Shown piece by piece: positions 1 to 7,014 of a stretch of DNA of 13,661 nt. Location: contig JABCZE010000011.1 of NCBI GenBank assembly GCA_013289785.1, positions 1-13,661 on the forward strand. The letters are read 5' to 3'. Under the pieces are notes generated by a model. That model did not search any database. It saw only the letters and a list, made by a program, of their open reading frames with translations, and was not told the DNA's origin. The position numbers were made by a program, and so were the translations under genes. The first letter of the stretch is position 1, and every line of letters begins with the position of its first letter. The stretch is from Vulcanimicrobiota bacterium (lineage in GTDB: Bacteria; Vulcanimicrobiota; Vulcanimicrobiia; Vulcanimicrobiales; Vulcanimicrobiaceae).

Positions 1-460
1 CTACGGATTGATGCCGTCGCCGCAAACGAGTGCCGCGATGAAAGAGAAGCCGCTCGACCTGCGTCCCGCGCTCTCGTACGTCTCCGAACTCATCGTCGTG
101 CGCACGGTTGCCGCCGGTGCTTCGGTCGGTTACGGCGGGAGCTTTCACGCTCCGCGCGAGATGCGCATCGGCGTCGTTCCGGCGGGTTATGCCGACGGCG
201 TGCCGCGCGCGTTGTCGAATCGCGGCGCGTTCGTCGTTGACGGTGCGCTCTGTCCCATCGTCGGCCGAGTCGCGATGAACATGACGCAGATCGATCTGTC
301 GAACGCGCGCAACGCGCACGTTGGAACGGTGGTGACGCTCATCGGCCGCGACGGCGAGCGCGCCGTTACCGCCGACGACTGGGCGGAATGGTCCGACACG
401 ATCAACTATGAAATCGTAACGCGCCTCCCGAGCGACCTCCCGCGCGAGTTCGTAGAATAA
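1..460 (+). CDS. alr: Alanine racemase, C-terminal part (5' end outside window)
   Basis: PLP-dependent enzyme that interconverts L- and D-alanine and so supplies D-Ala for the Ddl encoded at the other side of this window. Only about the last 152 codons are present. The frame is open to the left edge and begins YGLMPSPQ, which matches the end of the barrel domain (typically LYGLYPS), so the gene is cut by the window and not by a mutation. The C-terminal beta domain is clear: VGYGGSF carries the catalytic tyrosine (codon at 131-133), followed by GVVPAGYADGVPR, PIVGRVAMNMTQIDL and a TINYEIVTRLPSDLPREF ending. The motif usually written CMD reads AMN here: the Met is kept, while the flanking Cys and Asp are replaced. 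It ends with TAA 8 bp before the stop of the convergent hisA. Family assignment is secure; the effect of the AMN variant is unknown. Confidence 0.95.
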   Translation, partial: YGLMPSPQTSAAMKEKPLDLRPALSYVSELIVVRTVAAGASVGYGGSFHAPREMRIGVVPAGYADGVPRALSNRGAFVVDGALCPIVGRVAMNMTQIDLSNARNAHVGTVVTLIGRDGERAVTADDWAEWSDTINYEIVTRLPSDLPREFVE

Positions 461-468
461 GGGAAGCG

Positions 469-1188
469 CTAGGAAACTGCGGAGATTGCGGCGGGTAAGT
501 CGAGCGTCCCGTTGTACAGCGCGCTGCCGACGATGCAAGAGTCGACGGCCGGCGGAACCGAGCTTTTCAACAGCGCTAAGTCCTCGATATTGCGCGCACC
601 CCCGCTCGCCGTAACCTTGACCGGGGCGGCGCCGGCAACCGCGGACAGCGCTTCGATGTCGTAGCCTTCGCCCATACCGTCGCGGCGGATCTCGGTAAAA
701 ATGATTCGCGAGACACCCCACTGCGCGACGCGGCGCACGAGCGCGTCGCGATCGACCGGCGTGCGCTCCTGCCAGCCGTGAATCGCAACCTGCGTGCCGC
801 GCGCGTCGATACCGGCGATGACTTTACCCGGAAAGCGGTTGATGATATGACGCGCCAGCCGTTCGTCTTCGACCAGCAGCGTCCCGAGAATGATCTCGCA
901 AGCGCCCGCCGCCAAGGCTCGTTCCGCGTGGGTAACCGTGCGCAACCCGCCGCCGGTCTGCACCGGAACTTCCACGGACCGGCAGATCCGTTCCACCGCG
1001 GCGAGGTTCTCGCCGGAGCCAAAGGCGCCGTCGAGATCGATCACGTGCAAGCGGCGCGCGCCTTGCGCCACGAACGCGGTCGCGCGTTCTACCGGGTCGC
1101 CGTCATACTCGGTCTCGGTCGTGGGATCGCCCTGCTTCATTCGAACGCACTTGCCGTTGCGCAAGTCGATCGCCGGCACGACCAGCAC
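469..1188 (-). CDS. hisA: Phosphoribosyl-formimino-AICAR-ribotide isomerase (HisA)
   Basis: Catalyses the Amadori rearrangement of ProFAR to PRFAR in histidine biosynthesis (cytosolic TIM barrel). With a GTG start at 1188 the protein is 239 residues, the normal family size. It begins LVVPAIDLRNGKCVRM with the first catalytic Asp at residue 8. The second catalytic Asp lies in AGIDARG (about 128), and the FTEIRRDGMGEGYD loop carries the Thr/Asp pair (about 165-170). Phosphate-binding glycines are in QTGGGLR, ASGGAR and IVGSALY. A longer reading from 1251 would add 21 low-complexity residues and overlap citrate synthase, so I reject it. The chosen start is 7 bp after the citrate synthase stop, with a GAGG 11 nt upstream, so it is probably the second gene of that operon. 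No other his gene is visible. A PriA-type (HisA/TrpF) bifunctional role cannot be excluded, but the sequence reads as ordinary HisA. Confidence 0.95.
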   Translation of the reverse strand: MLVVPAIDLRNGKCVRMKQGDPTTETEYDGDPVERATAFVAQGARRLHVIDLDGAFGSGENLAAVERICRSVEVPVQTGGGLRTVTHAERALAAGACEIILGTLLVEDERLARHIINRFPGKVIAGIDARGTQVAIHGWQERTPVDRDALVRRVAQWGVSRIIFTEIRRDGMGEGYDIEALSAVAGAAPVKVTASGGARNIEDLALLKSSVPPAVDSCIVGSALYNGTLDLPAAISAVS

Positions 1189-1195
1189 GGAGGCG

Positions 1196-2362
1196 TTAGC
1201 CTCGTGCGCCGTTTGCGGCTCGCTTTTCGATCGGCACGTACGGCCCCGCAACCGGCCCGTCGTACGTCGCTTGCGGGCGTATCAAACGGTTGTCCGCGAG
1301 CTGCTCGAGAATGTGTCCGGTCCAACCGGCAATGCGCCCGCAGGCGAAAAGGCAGGTAAACTCGTCGCCGGGGATTCCGAGATCGGCCAGCACCGGTGCC
1401 GTATAAAAATCCACGTTCGCGTAGATGGTGTTGCCCGGTTTTTTCTCTTGTAAGACTTTGCGGCTAGCCTCTTCGACGGCGTGCGCGGTTTCATAAAGAC
1501 GATCGCGGCCGGCGTACGCGGAAAGCTCCTTCGCCATCTCCTCGAGATGTTTCGCGCGCGGATCCCGAACCTTGTACTCGCGGTGCCCCATTCCCATGAT
1601 GCGTTGTCCGCGTGCGAGGATATCTCGCACGAAGGGCTCGGCGTTCTCCGGCGTCTTCACGTCGTTGAGCGTACGGAAAGCGGCCGTGGCAGCCCCGCCG
1701 TGCAGATCGCCTTGCAGCGTCGCAAGCGCTGCAGTTACGGAGCCGTACATGTCGGCGCGCGTCGACGCCGCGACTCGCGCCGCGAATGTCGAAGCGTTGA
1801 ACGAATGATCGGCCAACAGAACGAAATAGGTATCGAGCGCGTCCTCCTCGATCTTATGGGGCGCCTTGCCCGTACGCATGTAGAGAAAGTTTCCGGCTTG
1901 TGAGAGATCGGAGCGCGGGGCGATGGGATCGAGGCCGCGGCGAATCCGGTCCCAGGCAGCGACGATCGTCGGCATCTTTGCGATCAGCTCGATCGCCGTG
2001 TGCACGTCGGAAAGGTGTTCTCCTTGAGCGTTCACCGGCGAAAAGAGTCCGAGACCGCTGACGATCGTGCGCAGGACCTCCATCGGCCACGCCGTCTTTG
2101 GAACGTTCTGCATGGCGTTGACCAGTGGCTCCGGGAGCGCGCGGCCGGAACCAAGCTCGCGTTTCAACTCGTCGAGTTGGTGGCGGTTGGGAAGCTGGCC
2201 GTAGAGCAGAAGGTGGACGATCTCTTCGAACGTGGCGTTGGGCGCAAGATCGTCGATGTCGTAGCCGCGATACGTTAGGCGGCCGATTGCACCTTCAACA
2301 TTACTAAGCTCGGTAGACCCGACGACGACGCCTTCGAGACCCCGATCGACAACGGTTGGCAA
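1196..2362 (-). CDS. gltA: Citrate synthase (short bacterial type; 2-methylcitrate synthase possible)
   Basis: Condenses acetyl-CoA with oxaloacetate to citrate, the entry step of the TCA cycle. The protein is 388 residues from the TTG at 2362, the size of the short (Bacillus-like) citrate synthases. The N-terminus has the conserved GVVVGSTELSNVEG and LTYRGYDIDDLA. Active-site elements in order: LLADHSFNASTF (His about 186), GDLHGGA (His about 221), MGMGHREYKVRDPRA (His about 260 and an anion-binding Arg) and NVDFYTAPVL (Asp about 318). The His-His-Asp catalytic set is therefore complete. The start is decided by GGAGGA at 2367-2372, 5 nt before this TTG. An upstream in-frame TTG at 2374 overlaps that ribosome site and is unlikely. 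hisA follows after 7 bp. Sequence alone does not separate citrate synthase from 2-methylcitrate synthase. No prpB/prpD neighbours are seen, which favours citrate synthase. Confidence 0.94.
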   Translation of the reverse strand: MPTVVDRGLEGVVVGSTELSNVEGAIGRLTYRGYDIDDLAPNATFEEIVHLLLYGQLPNRHQLDELKRELGSGRALPEPLVNAMQNVPKTAWPMEVLRTIVSGLGLFSPVNAQGEHLSDVHTAIELIAKMPTIVAAWDRIRRGLDPIAPRSDLSQAGNFLYMRTGKAPHKIEEDALDTYFVLLADHSFNASTFAARVAASTRADMYGSVTAALATLQGDLHGGAATAAFRTLNDVKTPENAEPFVRDILARGQRIMGMGHREYKVRDPRAKHLEEMAKELSAYAGRDRLYETAHAVEEASRKVLQEKKPGNTIYANVDFYTAPVLADLGIPGDEFTCLFACGRIAGWTGHILEQLADNRLIRPQATYDGPVAGPYVPIEKRAANGARG

Positions 2363-2484
2363 GGAATCCTCCAAAGAGTGGCAAGGTACACAACGTCTTT
2401 CGACGGCTGCAAAGTTTCGACTTTCCCGAAAAGGCGCCTCGTCTCACAAGGCATCGGCGCCCTGGCTGGTTGAAGAGCGCTGCC
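2363..2484. promoter_or_regulatory. Divergent intergenic region between citrate synthase and the DUF5069 gene
   Basis: This 122-bp stretch must hold the promoters of both divergent units. It contains a 7-bp direct repeat TTTCGAC at 2398-2404 and 2415-2421 (17 bp start to start). The second copy lies inside a small inverted repeat, AAAGT-TTCG-ACTTT, at 2411-2424. Two GGCGCC palindromes follow at 2433-2438 and 2456-2461. I cannot point to a convincing -35/-10 pair for either direction. The repeats could be an operator, but short repeats like these also arise by chance. Confidence 0.4.
2367..2372 (-). promoter_or_regulatory. Shine-Dalgarno site deciding the TTG start of citrate synthase
   Basis: The minus strand reads TTTGGAGGATTCCTTG. 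GGAGG stands 5 nt before the TTG at 2362, close to the ideal distance. The alternative TTG at 2374 sits just upstream of the GGAGGA itself and has no site of its own. Confidence 0.75.
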
Positions 2485-2910
2485 ATGGACGCACTCGACC
2501 TCACGCAGCGCCCGCCCCGCAGTCCCCGCGACCTCCTGCCCGGCCTGGATCTCCTGATGGCGGCGAGGACCGTCGACAAGATAAGAGCGACGCTACCGGG
2601 CGGGAACCTCGGTCAGTATCAAATCACCGGTTTCAGTTCCAGCCTTCTCAATAGGCTTGGAATCGTCGAAGGGTTGCTGCGCGAAGCGATCGCGCGGGCG
2701 GGATCGGACGCCGAGGTCGCCGATTGGATTGCACGGCATAGCGATCCGGCACGCTATGCAGAGATAAACGCCTCGCTCGAACGGCCGACGGTCGGCGAAC
2801 GGCTCGACGATCCCGAGTTCGTACGGCGCTATCCAGTGGCCGGCCGGCTGGCGCCGGAGTCGTCGCGACTCGATCTGCTGGTTGCCGACGATGAAGAAGC
2901 GTTTAAGTAA
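2485..2910 (+). CDS. DUF5069-family protein of unknown function
   Basis: A 141-residue protein that resembles the DUF5069 family, recognised by the opening LDLTQRPPRSPRDLLPGL and the following ARTVDKIRATLPG and LGQYQITGFSSSLLNRLGI. The middle region (GSDAEVADWIARHSD) also fits that family's usual layout. There is no signal peptide or membrane segment, so it is probably cytosolic. No catalytic residues are established and I assign no reaction. The ATG at 2485 is chosen because the family signature begins directly after it and a weak GAAGAG stands just upstream; the open frame continues to 2356, but that part overlaps the citrate synthase start and is not family-like. It ends in TAA, with the first lipoprotein gene starting 12 bp later, so the two are likely co-transcribed. 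The family match is from memory of its signature and not from a search. Confidence 0.75.
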   Translation: MDALDLTQRPPRSPRDLLPGLDLLMAARTVDKIRATLPGGNLGQYQITGFSSSLLNRLGIVEGLLREAIARAGSDAEVADWIARHSDPARYAEINASLERPTVGERLDDPEFVRRYPVAGRLAPESSRLDLLVADDEEAFK

Positions 2911-2922
2911 GGCTACGATCGG

Positions 2923-3900
2923 ATGCGTTTACTTACCTCGGTACTTTGTGCAACCGTCGCGAGCACCTTGCTCCACGGCTGCGCCGGCAGCTTCGCGGCT
3001 CCAACGTCGCGTGCCGTGCAGCTCCGCCAAGAGCGGCCGCGCGCAGCAAAAAAGATTCCATCAAGCGGAATTTACATTTCGCAGTTCTATGGTAGCGAGA
3101 TCTTAGGCTACCCATCCAAGAACAAGCTGCACCGGCTACCGCTTTGCAACCTCCGCGCAGGCATGTACGTCAACGACGTCGCGGTCGACGGCCAGGGCAA
3201 CCTGATCGTTCCCAGCGGCGCAAGCCAAAACGTCGTCGTTTACCAGGGTCCGGAGATGTGCGGAAAGCGGCTCGGAGCCTTCCACGATCCGTACGGACAG
3301 CCGTCGGACGTGGCGAGCCAGGACGCCGCGAACGGAAAGATCGCTGTTGGAAATATCCGCGACCACGGCAGCTCGGCCGGCAGCCTCTCGATCTGCACGC
3401 TGCGAGCCGGCTGTACGAGCAACCTAACCAATCCGAAATTAAACGCAGCCGGCGGAGTCGCAATGTCCAACGGCGGCGACTGCTGGGTCGATGCAATGCG
3501 CCATCCCGCCGGCGGTGCGGCGCTGATCTACTTCAAGGGCTGCGCGGGCCAAGGTCAAGTGGCCAGGGGTTTCCGCAGCAAGTCCTACGGTGGAATCGAT
3601 ATCGATAACCAGGGCAACCTCGCGATCGTCGATCAGGCGGCGTCGACGGTCTCCATCTACGGCGGGTGTAATCCCAGCTGTACTCGCGTCGGCGGCCCTT
3701 ATCGGATCAAAGCCAAAAGCTTTTTCGGCAAGCTCAACGCCGCGAACACCGACTTCGTCGCCGTCGATCAAACCAGCGGCGCGGTCGACTTCTACTCCTA
3801 CAGTACCAAGGCAATCAAGTTCGAGTACTCCTTCAGACGCGGCCTGCAAATCGACCTAGCTCCCCAGGGCGTCGCTCAAAATCCCCGCTCGGCGCAGTAG
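2923..3900 (+). CDS. Cys-rich NHL/SMP-30-like repeat lipoprotein, paralogue 1
   Basis: A predicted 325-residue secreted lipoprotein without a known function. Residues 1-19 form a signal peptide (MRLLTSVLCATVASTLLHG), and Cys20 follows in a lipobox-like LHGC. After a short basic linker (about 21-46) comes a domain with repeats of the form VNDVAVDGQGNLIVP, GGVAMSNGGDCWVD and GGIDIDNQGNLAIVD, typical of NHL/SMP-30 beta-propeller blades. Eight further cysteines (75, 113, 158, 164, 187, 207, 249, 253) recur in the next gene, suggesting up to four disulfides outside the cytoplasm. The start has only a weak TAAGG that overlaps the stop of the upstream DUF5069 gene, which implies translational coupling. 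A ligand or enzymatic role cannot be deduced. The residue after the lipid Cys is Ala, not Asp. Confidence 0.85.
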   Translation: MRLLTSVLCATVASTLLHGCAGSFAAPTSRAVQLRQERPRAAKKIPSSGIYISQFYGSEILGYPSKNKLHRLPLCNLRAGMYVNDVAVDGQGNLIVPSGASQNVVVYQGPEMCGKRLGAFHDPYGQPSDVASQDAANGKIAVGNIRDHGSSAGSLSICTLRAGCTSNLTNPKLNAAGGVAMSNGGDCWVDAMRHPAGGAALIYFKGCAGQGQVARGFRSKSYGGIDIDNQGNLAIVDQAASTVSIYGGCNPSCTRVGGPYRIKAKSFFGKLNAANTDFVAVDQTSGAVDFYSYSTKAIKFEYSFRRGLQIDLAPQGVAQNPRSAQ

Positions 3901-3993
3901 CGGGAAAAGAACGGGATTATAAAGGGTTCCCGAGCCCGAGCGGGCAACCTCGAAGGTCCCATTTCCGATCTACTTGCCAAGGAGACTTATCGC
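3901..3993 (+). promoter_or_regulatory. Spacer between the tandem lipoprotein genes with strong ribosome site
   Basis: This 93-bp spacer holds an AAGGAGA site at 3979-3985, with GGAG 9 nt before the ATG of the second lipoprotein gene. That site is much stronger than the one of the first copy. A CGGGAA/TTCCCG inverted repeat (3901-3906 with 3927-3932) and a GCCC-GAGC-GGGC hairpin (3934-3945) are also present, but neither is followed by a T-run, so they do not look like a terminator. A TATAAA at 3918-3923 could be part of a -10 element, but I see no matching -35. Confidence 0.4.
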
Positions 3994-5049
3994 ATGCGTT
4001 TGTTTACTTCGGCGCTCTGCTCGGTGGTCGCGATCGGCCTCATCAGCGGTTGCGCCAGCAGTGTGTCGCCCTCCAATAGCTCGATTCCCGGCGTCGGCTC
4101 CGCAACGCGCCCGATCAGTGTGTACGACGACTTCACGCCGGTGCGCGCGATCTCGGTTCTTCACGAGATCGTTCCGGAGGCAAAGAAGAAGCCACCGACC
4201 ACCGGAATCTACGTCTCGGAGTTCGGTGAGACCGACCTCTTGGGTTACGCTGCGGACAACAAAGCCAATAAGGCACCGATCTGCACGGTCCAAGGCGTTT
4301 CAAGCGTCAACGGCGTTGCCGTCGACCTCAAGGGCAATCTGATCGATCCCGATGGCGGAAGCGGATATGTCATCGTTTACAAAGGTCCGGGAATGTGCCC
4401 GAAAAAGCAACTCGGACTGATCTCCGACACCTACGGTCAGCCCTCCGATGCGTCGACCCCCGACGGCGCGACCGACACGATCGCGGTCGGCAACATCGTC
4501 GGTAAGAGCTCGACGCCGGGAAGCCTGTCCCTCTGCACCCTCGCAGCCGGCACGTGTACGACGAACCTCACCAACGGCGCCATCTACCACGCGGGCGGCG
4601 TCGCGATGTCGCCCGGCGGCGACTGTTGGCTCGACGCGAAGACGAGTTCCACCGGCGGCGCGGCGCTGATCTACTTCAAAGGCTGCGCGGGCGGCGGCGT
4701 TGCGGCCAAGGGCTTTAAGCAGACGTACTACGGTGGAATCGATATCGACAACAAGGGACAGTTAGTCATCAACGACCTCGATGGCGAAGACACCTACATC
4801 TACAGCGGCTGCAATCCGACTTGCAAAGTCGTCGGCGGCCCCTTCGCGCTCAAAGGCGAAAGCTTCTTCGGCAAACTTAATGCAGCAAACACCGACTACG
4901 CCGCCGTCGACCGGACCAACGGCGATGTCGACATCTACTCCTACACCGGCAAGGCGATCAAGTACGAATACAGCTTTAGCAAAGGCATTACGCTCAGCTC
5001 GAGCATCGTTCCCGAAGGAGTCGCACAACTTCCGCGTTCCAAGGAATAG
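3994..5049 (+). CDS. Cys-rich NHL/SMP-30-like repeat lipoprotein, paralogue 2
   Basis: A predicted 351-residue secreted lipoprotein, a paralogue of the preceding gene. It begins MRLFTSALCSVVAIGLISGC, a signal peptide with lipobox ISGC and lipid-anchor Cys20. The linker after the anchor is about 20 residues longer than in copy 1 and is rich in Ser and Pro. The propeller-like part has VNGVAVDLKGNLIDPD, GGVAMSPGGDCWLD and GGIDIDNKGQLVIND. Cysteines at 97, 135, 181, 188, 211, 231, 273 and 277 match those of copy 1 one for one. Other shared stretches are GGAALIYFKGCAG, SFFGKLNAANTD and GVAQ.PRS near the C-terminus. The ATG is supported by AAGGAGA at 3979-3985. The function is unknown; a surface or periplasmic binding or scaffold role is only a guess. 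A strong terminator follows at 5083-5116. Confidence 0.87.
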   Translation: MRLFTSALCSVVAIGLISGCASSVSPSNSSIPGVGSATRPISVYDDFTPVRAISVLHEIVPEAKKKPPTTGIYVSEFGETDLLGYAADNKANKAPICTVQGVSSVNGVAVDLKGNLIDPDGGSGYVIVYKGPGMCPKKQLGLISDTYGQPSDASTPDGATDTIAVGNIVGKSSTPGSLSLCTLAAGTCTTNLTNGAIYHAGGVAMSPGGDCWLDAKTSSTGGAALIYFKGCAGGGVAAKGFKQTYYGGIDIDNKGQLVINDLDGEDTYIYSGCNPTCKVVGGPFALKGESFFGKLNAANTDYAAVDRTNGDVDIYSYTGKAIKYEYSFSKGITLSSSIVPEGVAQLPRSKE

Positions 5050-5082
5050 CGCAGAAACGGCGATCGTTTAGCAGTTGAACCC

Positions 5083-5116
5083 GCGGGCTCGCTTCGGCGA
5101 GCCCGCTTGCATTTTT
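5083..5116 (+). terminator. Rho-independent terminator after the lipoprotein pair
   Basis: A perfect 10-bp stem (GCGGGCTCGC, 5083-5092, with GCGAGCCCGC, 5097-5106) is closed by a TTCG tetraloop and followed on the plus strand by TTGCATTTTT. It lies 33 bp after the second lipoprotein stop. The T-run overlaps the stop codon of the convergent ddl (5115-5117). The same hairpin is just downstream of ddl on the minus strand but has no T-run there, so termination in that direction would be weaker. Confidence 0.92.
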
Positions 5117-6068
5117 ACGCGACCGCGTCGCGAAGCTGGGCCCGCGCGAGCGCGTAGTTGACGAGGCGTTCGATCAACGCGTCGAAGCCGATTCCGACCG
5201 CGGCACAAGCATCGGGCAACAGGCTCGCGGGGGTTAACCCGGGGAGCGAGTTGATCTCTAACAGATAGGGCCGGTTGTCCGAGCGAATGATGAAGTCGCT
5301 GCGAGAGTAATCCCGTAAGCCCAGCAGCCGGTGCGCCGAGAGGCCGAGCATCTGCAAGCGCGCCGCCAAATCTTCGTCGATCTTCGCAGGAACGACGTGG
5401 GTGCTGCCGCCGGGCGCGTATTTTGCGTCGTAGCTGTAAAACCCGTCGCGGTTGGCGACGATCTCGACGATCGGCAACGCCTCTTCTCCCAGAACGGCGC
5501 ACGTGAACTCGCGCCCCTCGACGTACTCCTCGGCTAGTATCTGCGCGTACGACTTCGAGGCCTCGAGCATCGCGTTGGTCCACTCTTCGTGCGTCCGCAC
5601 GATCGTGACGCCGTTCGACGACCCTTCGTAGCGCGGTTTGATCACCAGCGGCAGGTCGAGCGATCCCGGCAAGAGCGGCAGCGTTCCGCCCGCAAGATCG
5701 AACAAATCCCAGACGGGAGTCGGCAGGCCTTCGGCCGCGAGCAACTTCTTGGTGAGGTGTTTGTCCATCGAAAGCGCCGCCGCTTCCAAACCGCTGCCGG
5801 TGTACGGAATCGAAAGATACTCGAGCAGCGCCTGAACGTGCCCGTCCTCGCCGCCGGGACCGTGCAGCGCGATGAAGACGACGTCGGGCTTGTATTGGTG
5901 CAGCGCCTCGATAAAGCGCTCGTCGTAGTCGAGCGATCGCGCCTCGTAGCCAAGCGTTTGCAACGCGCGGAGGACTTCAGAGCCGGACCGGATCGAGATC
6001 TCGCGTTCGCCGCTGGTGCCGCCCATCACCACGGCAACCCTGGCCCGGGACCCACCGTTACGTTGCAT
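5115..6068 (-). CDS. ddl: D-alanine--D-alanine ligase
   Basis: An ATP-grasp ligase that makes the D-Ala-D-Ala dipeptide added to the UDP-MurNAc tripeptide. It has 317 residues from the ATG at 6068, a normal size. Visible motifs: GGTSGEREIS with the substrate Glu (about 21), LHGPGGEDG (69-76), KPRYEGSSNGV (144-154) for ATP binding, YSYDAKYAPGG (omega loop, about 211-221), RSDF (256-259) and LEINSLPGLTP (270-280) with the metal-binding Glu and Asn. The Tyr in the omega loop fits a D-Ala-D-Ala rather than a D-Ala-D-Lac enzyme. The start is supported by GGAG at 6078-6081, 9 nt upstream. The longer open frame to 6326 overlaps murB and is rejected. The start overlaps the murB stop by 11 bp. It is the last gene of the operon. 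Confidence 0.96.
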   Translation of the reverse strand: MQRNGGSRARVAVVMGGTSGEREISIRSGSEVLRALQTLGYEARSLDYDERFIEALHQYKPDVVFIALHGPGGEDGHVQALLEYLSIPYTGSGLEAAALSMDKHLTKKLLAAEGLPTPVWDLFDLAGGTLPLLPGSLDLPLVIKPRYEGSSNGVTIVRTHEEWTNAMLEASKSYAQILAEEYVEGREFTCAVLGEEALPIVEIVANRDGFYSYDAKYAPGGSTHVVPAKIDEDLAARLQMLGLSAHRLLGLRDYSRSDFIIRSDNRPYLLEINSLPGLTPASLLPDACAAVGIGFDALIERLVNYALARAQLRDAVA

Positions 6069-7014
6069 CGATAAAGACTCCAACCAGATGCACTTCCAAA
6101 AGCAGCTCGATACCGCAGCGATCGAGCACCGCACTTCGGATTCGTGCGAGCAGCGTGGCGACGTCGCGCGCCGTCGCACCGCCAACGTTGTTAATAAAGT
6201 TCGCGTGCAGCGATGAGACTTCCGCGCCGCCCTCCCGCCACCCCTTAGCCCCGACGGATTCGATGAGCGCGGCAGCCTTTCCACCGTCGGGGTTGCGAAA
6301 GCACGATCCGGCGTTGGGGAGCGCAATCGGTTGAGTCGCCTTGCGCCGCACGAGGCGCGTCTGCATCTCTTGGCGCACGTCGCGCGAGTCCGCGCAAGGA
6401 AATGCGAGCGTCACCGCCGACACGACGACGTCGCGCTCGAGCGTCGAATGGCGGTATAAATAGCGTACGCTGACGCGATGGGGCTCCGGCCGGCTCGGTG
6501 ATTGAACCCAAACGTCGCGGACGAAATCGCCGATTTCACGATCGGTGCCGGCATTCATCCGCAGCGATCCACCGACCGTTCCGGGAATGCCCGCTAGCGA
6601 CCCGATCCCGGCGGCGCCGGCCGAGGCCGCCTTCGCGGTGACCAATGCCATGCCGGCCGACCCGCCGGCCTCGACGACGACGTTGCCGTCTTCCGGGTGC
6701 ACCTCGACCGCCGCGAAGCCGCCGGCCAGCCGGATCACGATGCCGCGGACGCCGCCGTCGCCGACGAGCACGTTGCTCCCCGCGCCGACGACCCACCACG
6801 GAAGCTTGCGACGCAAGCACAGCCGCATCAGTTCCGCGAGTTGCGACTGCGTTTGCGCAGTTACCAAGGCATCTGCCGGACCGCCGATCTTCCACGAGGT
6901 ATACGGCGCAAGCGGCTCGTCGAACCGCACCCCGTCGCCGAAGATCGCAAGTAGCGCTTCTCGATCGACCGGCTCGAGGAGGCTGTGCAGCGCCTGTCGC
7001 GTGGTGACGCTCAT
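6058..7014 (-). CDS. murB: UDP-N-acetylenolpyruvoylglucosamine reductase (MurB)
   Basis: An FAD- and NADPH-dependent enzyme that reduces the enolpyruvyl group of UDP-GlcNAc-enolpyruvate to give UDP-MurNAc. It has 318 residues. The FAD domain shows YTSWKIGGPAD (38-48), VGAGSNVLVGDGGVRG (76-91) and GIPGTVGGSLRMNAG (142-156). The reductase domain has QP-ALPNAGSCFRNP (about 228-242) with the proton-donor Ser, LHANFINNVGGATA (269-282) and a late Glu in LLEVHLVG (about 307). This arrangement is that of type II (Gram-positive-like) MurB rather than the E. coli type. The ATG shares ATGA with the murC stop (7011-7014), and no separate ribosome site is seen, so translation is probably coupled to murC. 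Confidence 0.96.
   Translation of the reverse strand: MSVTTRQALHSLLEPVDREALLAIFGDGVRFDEPLAPYTSWKIGGPADALVTAQTQSQLAELMRLCLRRKLPWWVVGAGSNVLVGDGGVRGIVIRLAGGFAAVEVHPEDGNVVVEAGGSAGMALVTAKAASAGAAGIGSLAGIPGTVGGSLRMNAGTDREIGDFVRDVWVQSPSRPEPHRVSVRYLYRHSTLERDVVVSAVTLAFPCADSRDVRQEMQTRLVRRKATQPIALPNAGSCFRNPDGGKAAALIESVGAKGWREGGAEVSSLHANFINNVGGATARDVATLLARIRSAVLDRCGIELLLEVHLVGVFIDAT

Larger units (their letters stand above)
2923..5049 (+). repeat. Tandem gene duplication of the lipoprotein genes
   Basis: The two adjacent genes align along their whole length in the same orientation, by eye at about half identical residues. Perfect DNA matches of about 20 bp remain at 3517-3536/4660-4679 and 3586-3605/4729-4748. 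Divergence is concentrated in the linker after the lipid anchor and in loops, while all nine cysteines are kept. This indicates an old duplication under selection. Confidence 0.85.

Noticed and set aside
461..468. Terminator between convergent alr and hisA
   Set aside because: Only 8 bp separate the stops and I find no hairpin with a T-run around them.
778..1453. Plus-strand open frames opposite hisA and citrate synthase
   Set aside because: The opposite strand carries full active-site motifs of two enzymes. The plus-strand translations look like random Arg-rich shadows.
2356..2484. N-terminal extension of the DUF5069 protein by 43 codons
   Set aside because: It would overlap the citrate synthase start and ribosome site, and the family signature begins only after the ATG at 2485.
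3934..3945. GCCC-GAGC-GGGC hairpin as a terminator between the lipoprotein genes
   Set aside because: The stem is only about 4-5 bp and no T-run follows. The next sequence is CAACCTCGAAGG.
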